Positions 13,511 through 16,218 of a stretch of 16,218 nucleotides of DNA are shown piece after piece; positions within the stretch are counted from its first letter, which is position 1; each line of letters begins with the position of its first letter. Made by a program: the position numbers and the translations under genes. Source of the stretch: Eubacteriales bacterium (lineage in GTDB: Bacteria; Bacillota; Clostridia; Peptostreptococcales; Anaerovoracaceae); the NCBI GenBank assembly GCA_028680875.1, contig JAQUJQ010000016.1, positions 1 to 16,218 on the forward strand, given 5' to 3'. The notes under the pieces are model-generated. The model was given only the letters and a program-made list of their open reading frames with translations, did no database searches and was not told where the DNA came from.

Positions 13511-14344
13511 TTATTTCTCATTGCGTTTCTTTACAATATATTGATCCGAGTGTTTATTCTTCTTTCTTGTTTTGTAACCCAGGGTAGGTTTGCCCCAAGG
13601 TGTAATCGGGCTGACACGTCCGATTCCGGTCTTCCCTTCACCACCGCCGTGTGGGTGGTCATTGGGATTCATAGCTGAGCCTCTTACTGTGGGCCGGAAA
13701 CCCATATGTCTTTTTCTTCCCGCCTTACCGATATTGATATTTTCGTGATCTTCGTTGCCTACTTCCCCAATGGTAGCTCTACACTCGATTCGAACTTTTC
13801 TTACTTCTCCGGAAGGGAGCCTGATAGTGGCATAATTGCCTTCCTTAGCCATTAGTTGAGCACCGTTTCCTGCTGATCGAACCATCTGAGCCCCTTTTCC
13901 GGCTTTTAGCTCAATGCAATGGATAATGGTACCGATCGGAATATTCTTGACCGGAAGAGCATTGCCTACCTGGATGTCTGCCTCTTCACCGGAATATATG
14001 ACATCTCCTACTTTAAGTTTATCGGGAGCAATGATGTATCTTTTTTCTCCGTCCGCATAAAAAATCAATGCTATGTTTGCGCTTCTGTTGGGATCATATT
14101 CGATAGTAGCCACCTTACCGGGGACTCCATCTTTATCCCTCTTAAAGTCAATGATTCTATATTTTGGCCTATAGCCGCCTCCTCTATGTCTTACAGTAAT
14201 TGTCCCTCTTGCGTTCCGTCCGGAGTACTTTTTCAATGTTACTGTAAGGGATTTTTCAGGAGTTTTGGCTGTAATTTCTTCAAATGTTAAACCTGTCATT
14301 CCTCTTAAGCCGGGAGAGGTAGGTTTATAATGTTTAATTGCCAT
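13511..14344 (-). CDS. rplB: 50S ribosomal protein L2
   Basis: The 277-residue protein, one of the most conserved of the ribosome, is needed for subunit joining and peptidyl-transfer activity. It shows MAIKHYKPTSPGLRGMTGLTFEEI, GRNARGTITVRHRGGGYRPKYRIIDFKRDK and the C-terminal GSAMNPNDHPHGGGEGKTGIGR loop containing the universally conserved histidine near the catalytic centre. The ATG follows AAGGAGGG. It is 15 nt after rplW. Confidence 0.98.
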   Translation of the reverse strand: MAIKHYKPTSPGLRGMTGLTFEEITAKTPEKSLTVTLKKYSGRNARGTITVRHRGGGYRPKYRIIDFKRDKDGVPGKVATIEYDPNRSANIALIFYADGEKRYIIAPDKLKVGDVIYSGEEADIQVGNALPVKNIPIGTIIHCIELKAGKGAQMVRSAGNGAQLMAKEGNYATIRLPSGEVRKVRIECRATIGEVGNEDHENINIGKAGRKRHMGFRPTVRGSAMNPNDHPHGGGEGKTGIGRVSPITPWGKPTLGYKTRKKNKHSDQYIVKKRNEK

Positions 14345-14359
14345 ATTGTTCGTCCCTCC

Positions 14360-14650
14360 TTATAGACCTTGGAAGAATTCGATTTCCTTACTTTTTTCGG
14401 TAAGGATGACGATGGCCTTTTTGGATGCCGGCGTTCTTCCTACATTTTTTCCCATTCTTTTTAGTTTTCCTTTTACGTTCATAACGTTAACTCGTTCCAC
14501 ATCTACGCCAAAAATTTCCTCAACTGCTAATTTAACTTGGGTTTTATTGGCATCGGGTGCAACTTTGAACGTATATCTCTTCATAGCGGCATCGTCCATG
14601 CTTCTTTCGGTAATAACGGGTTTAATTATAATATCGTAAGGGGTTTTCAT
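14360..14650 (-). CDS. rplW: 50S ribosomal protein L23
   Basis: The 96-residue tunnel-exit protein is the main docking site for trigger factor and SRP. It shows DIIIKPVITERSMDDAAMKRYTFKVAPDANKTQVKLAVEEIFGVDVERVNVMNVKGKLKR, typical of the family. Its ATG shares one base with the rplD stop (TAATG), so the two are likely coupled in translation. It is followed by rplB after 15 nt. Confidence 0.98.
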   Translation of the reverse strand: MKTPYDIIIKPVITERSMDDAAMKRYTFKVAPDANKTQVKLAVEEIFGVDVERVNVMNVKGKLKRMGKNVGRTPASKKAIVILTEKSKEIEFFQGL

Positions 14651-15273
14651 TATGAATACACCTCCTCAATTCTATTTACTGCATCCTTAGTGACGATGAG
14701 GCTTGTATGGTTTACAATATCATACACATTCATCTCACCAACCATAGTAGTTTTTACGCCGGGGATATTAGCTGTGGACTTAATGATGTTTTCATCTTTG
14801 ATATCCGTTATAATCAGAGCTTTTTTTGCCGCCTTGATGTTTTCCAATATCCTTAGCATCTCTTTGGTTTTCGGTGCTTCTATTTTCAAAGCATCCAATA
14901 CGATAATTTCCTTTTCTCCTACTTTTGAGGAAAGAGCTGACTTCATCGCAAGCTTTCTGATTTTTTTAGGTACTGTATATCTGTAACTTCTCGGTTTAGG
15001 AGCAAATACGATGCCGCCGCCTACGTGGTTGGGAGCTCTTCGGCTTCCCTGTCTGGCATTACCGGTCCCCTTTTGTCGAAAGGGCTTTCTCCCACCGCCT
15101 CTTACCTCGCCTCTATTTTTTGCTGATTGGGTTCCTTGTCTTTGATTTGCCAGATAGTTTTTTACCACTGCATGCACTGCATATTCATGTACTTCCACAC
15201 CAAAGATCTCATCTTTTAATTCTATCTTTCCGGCTTCTGTGCCGTCCATCTTTAACATTGTTAACTGAGCCAT
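14650..15273 (-). CDS. rplD: 50S ribosomal protein L4
   Basis: The 207-residue protein has a long loop that reaches into the exit tunnel. The loop region shows RQGTQSAKNRGEVRGGGRKPFRQKGTGNARQGSRRAPNHVGGGIVFAPKPRSY, the macrolide-relevant part, intact here. In E. coli L4 also represses the S10 operon through its leader, which would lie outside this window. AAAGGAGG precedes the ATG. It is 26 nt after rplC. Confidence 0.98.
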   Translation of the reverse strand: MAQLTMLKMDGTEAGKIELKDEIFGVEVHEYAVHAVVKNYLANQRQGTQSAKNRGEVRGGGRKPFRQKGTGNARQGSRRAPNHVGGGIVFAPKPRSYRYTVPKKIRKLAMKSALSSKVGEKEIIVLDALKIEAPKTKEMLRILENIKAAKKALIITDIKDENIIKSTANIPGVKTTMVGEMNVYDIVNHTSLIVTKDAVNRIEEVYS

Positions 15274-15299
15274 TTGACTTCCTCCTTTCTTTCCGTTCT

Positions 15300-15938
15300 C
15301 TATTTGCTATCCTGATCCTTAACTGCATATCGAATGCGGAGAAGGCCTCCTTTGACCCCTGGGACCGCTCCTTTAACGAGCATCAGATTTCTATCTGAGA
15401 TAACCTTTACCAACTCTACATTTTGCACCGTAACCGTATCTCTGCCCATTCTGCCGGCAGCTTTATTTCCCTTAAAAACTCTGCCGGGATAAGCAGCTCC
15501 CGCCAAAGCTCCTGCCAGTCTATGGTGCTTAGAGCCGTGACTCATTGGGCCCCTTGCCTGCCCCCATCTTTTGATATGACCTTGGGTACCTTTACCCTTA
15601 GATGTCCCTGTTATATCAAGCTTCTTACCTTCCTCAAAATCCGCTACAGTAATCACTTGTCCTTGTTCATAATTTTCCCCGTCATTTAATCGGATTTCCT
15701 GCAAATGCTTTTTGAGAGGAGCCTGCCACCTGGCAAAATGCCCTTTAGCCGGTTTGTTTGCTCTTTGCTCCTTTAGATCTTCATAACCAATCTGAACAGC
15801 ATTGTAGCCATCTGTTTCAACGGTTTTAATCTGTGTGACCACAATAGGGCCCGCTTCAATAACCGTAACCGGAATAGCTTCACCTGTTTCGGAAAAAATC
15901 TGTGTCATTCCGATTTTTTTCCCTAGAATTGTCTTCAT
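15300..15938 (-). CDS. rplC: 50S ribosomal protein L3
   Basis: The 212-residue early-assembly protein has a long branched loop that reaches the peptidyl-transferase centre. MKTILGKKIGMTQIF is the family start. The loop has GKGTQGHIKRWGQARGPMSHGSKHHR and PGRVFKGNKAAGRMG. I chose the ATG at 15936-15938, with AAGGGAG 8 nt upstream; a longer in-frame reading starts with TTG and adds 16 residues that do not belong to L3. It is preceded by an 80-nt gap with a hairpin. Confidence 0.98.
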   Translation of the reverse strand: MKTILGKKIGMTQIFSETGEAIPVTVIEAGPIVVTQIKTVETDGYNAVQIGYEDLKEQRANKPAKGHFARWQAPLKKHLQEIRLNDGENYEQGQVITVADFEEGKKLDITGTSKGKGTQGHIKRWGQARGPMSHGSKHHRLAGALAGAAYPGRVFKGNKAAGRMGRDTVTVQNVELVKVISDRNLMLVKGAVPGVKGGLLRIRYAVKDQDSK

Positions 15939-15962
15939 GTTCGTTTCTCCCTTCTTACAGCG

Positions 15963-15988
15963 GATTGCTTTGGGATTTCCCTGCAATC
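15963..15988 (-). other. Hairpin in the rpsJ-rplC gap
   Basis: On the minus strand GATTGC-a-GGG-AAAT-CCC-aaa-GCAATC forms a 6+3-bp stem with a small internal loop and a 4-nt apical loop. No T-tract follows, so it is not a terminator. It ends about 24 nt before the rplC start and may stabilise the mRNA or adjust initiation at rplC; this is inference. Confidence 0.4.
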
Positions 15989-16018
15989 ATACTAAGACTT
16001 TTATATAGCGTCCTTAAT

Positions 16019-16218
16019 TTACAATTTAATTTCTATGTCCACGCCTGCCGGCATGTCTAACTTCATCAAAGCATCAATGGTTTTCGGTGTGGGGCATAGG
16101 ATATCGATTAATCTCTTGTGAGTTCTCTGCTCGAACTGTTCTCTGCTATCCTTATACTTATGAACCGCTCTTAAGACGGTAATAACCTGCTTCTCTGTGG
16201 GAAGTGGAATGGGGCCTG
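16019..16218 (-). CDS. rpsJ: 30S ribosomal protein S10, C-terminal part
   Basis: The last 65 codons and TAA are present; the start lies beyond the right edge. The visible peptide GPIPLPTEKQVITVLRAVHKYKDSREQFEQRTHKRLIDI is a clear S10 match, followed by LCPTPKTIDALMKLDMPAGVDIEIKL. The usual Asn before PTPKT is Cys here. S10 sits in the 30S head, and with NusB it serves transcription antitermination. As first gene of the S10 operon it sets the left border of the conserved train. Confidence 0.97.
   Translation of the reverse strand, partial: GPIPLPTEKQVITVLRAVHKYKDSREQFEQRTHKRLIDILCPTPKTIDALMKLDMPAGVDIEIKL

Noticed and set aside
1475..14986. Many plus-strand open frames of 60-190 codons opposite the ribosomal genes
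   Set aside because: They are antisense shadows of highly conserved genes, lack ribosome binding sites and show no recognisable domains.

Overview
The window is the long ribosomal-protein super-operon (S10 - spc - alpha) of a low-to-moderate GC Firmicute, most likely a member of the Clostridia. Support for this: strong AGGAGG-type ribosome binding sites before nearly every gene; the gene order rpsJ-rplC-D-W-B-rpsS-rplV-rpsC-rplP-rpmC-rpsQ-rplN-X-E-rpsN-rpsH-rplF-R-rpsE-rpmD-rplO-secY-adk-map-infA-rpmJ-rpsM-K-D-rpoA-rplQ; rpsD placed inside the alpha cluster (in Bacillus subtilis it lies elsewhere); and zinc-binding forms of S4, S14, L36 and adenylate kinase. I cannot name the genus from sequence alone.

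Layout. Everything from the right edge (16218) down to 966 is one co-directional minus-strand gene train. It starts with the C-terminal 65 residues of S10 and ends with L17. Gaps are mostly 1-40 nt, with four short overlaps or near-contacts: rplD/rplW and rplP/rpmC share one base (TAATG), rplO/secY and adk/map are 1 nt apart. Three larger gaps hold hairpins: rpsJ-rplC (80 nt), rpsC-rplP (56 nt) and rpmJ-rpsM (136 nt). The train closes with a GC-rich, roughly symmetrical terminator right after rplQ (922-958).

Left of this (1-921) the conserved neighbourhood ends. A minus-strand tRNA-Pro(CGG) has its own consensus promoter, an encoded CCA and a perfect 18-bp hairpin terminator. Beyond it lies a GC-rich, hairpin-filled island of about 200 bp (549-753). 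Its ends are a 25-nt exact copy of the tRNA-Pro 3' end on one side and an inverted T-arm-like copy on the other. This is the most unusual part of the window: a candidate small mobile or structured-RNA element, or the scar of an integration at the tRNA. Further left is an 87-codon minus-strand gene for a highly charged helical protein with 11-residue repeats (LEA-like). It converges with the 3' end of an unknown plus-strand gene, and the two stop codons overlap in a TTAA palindrome.

Function. The main train makes about half of the ribosomal proteins, plus SecY (protein export), adenylate kinase (adenylate balance), methionine aminopeptidase (N-terminal Met removal), IF-1 (initiation) and the RNA polymerase alpha subunit. 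This links ribosome building, export and transcription in one unit. The main cluster looks ordinary and intact; no frameshifts or truncations were seen in it.
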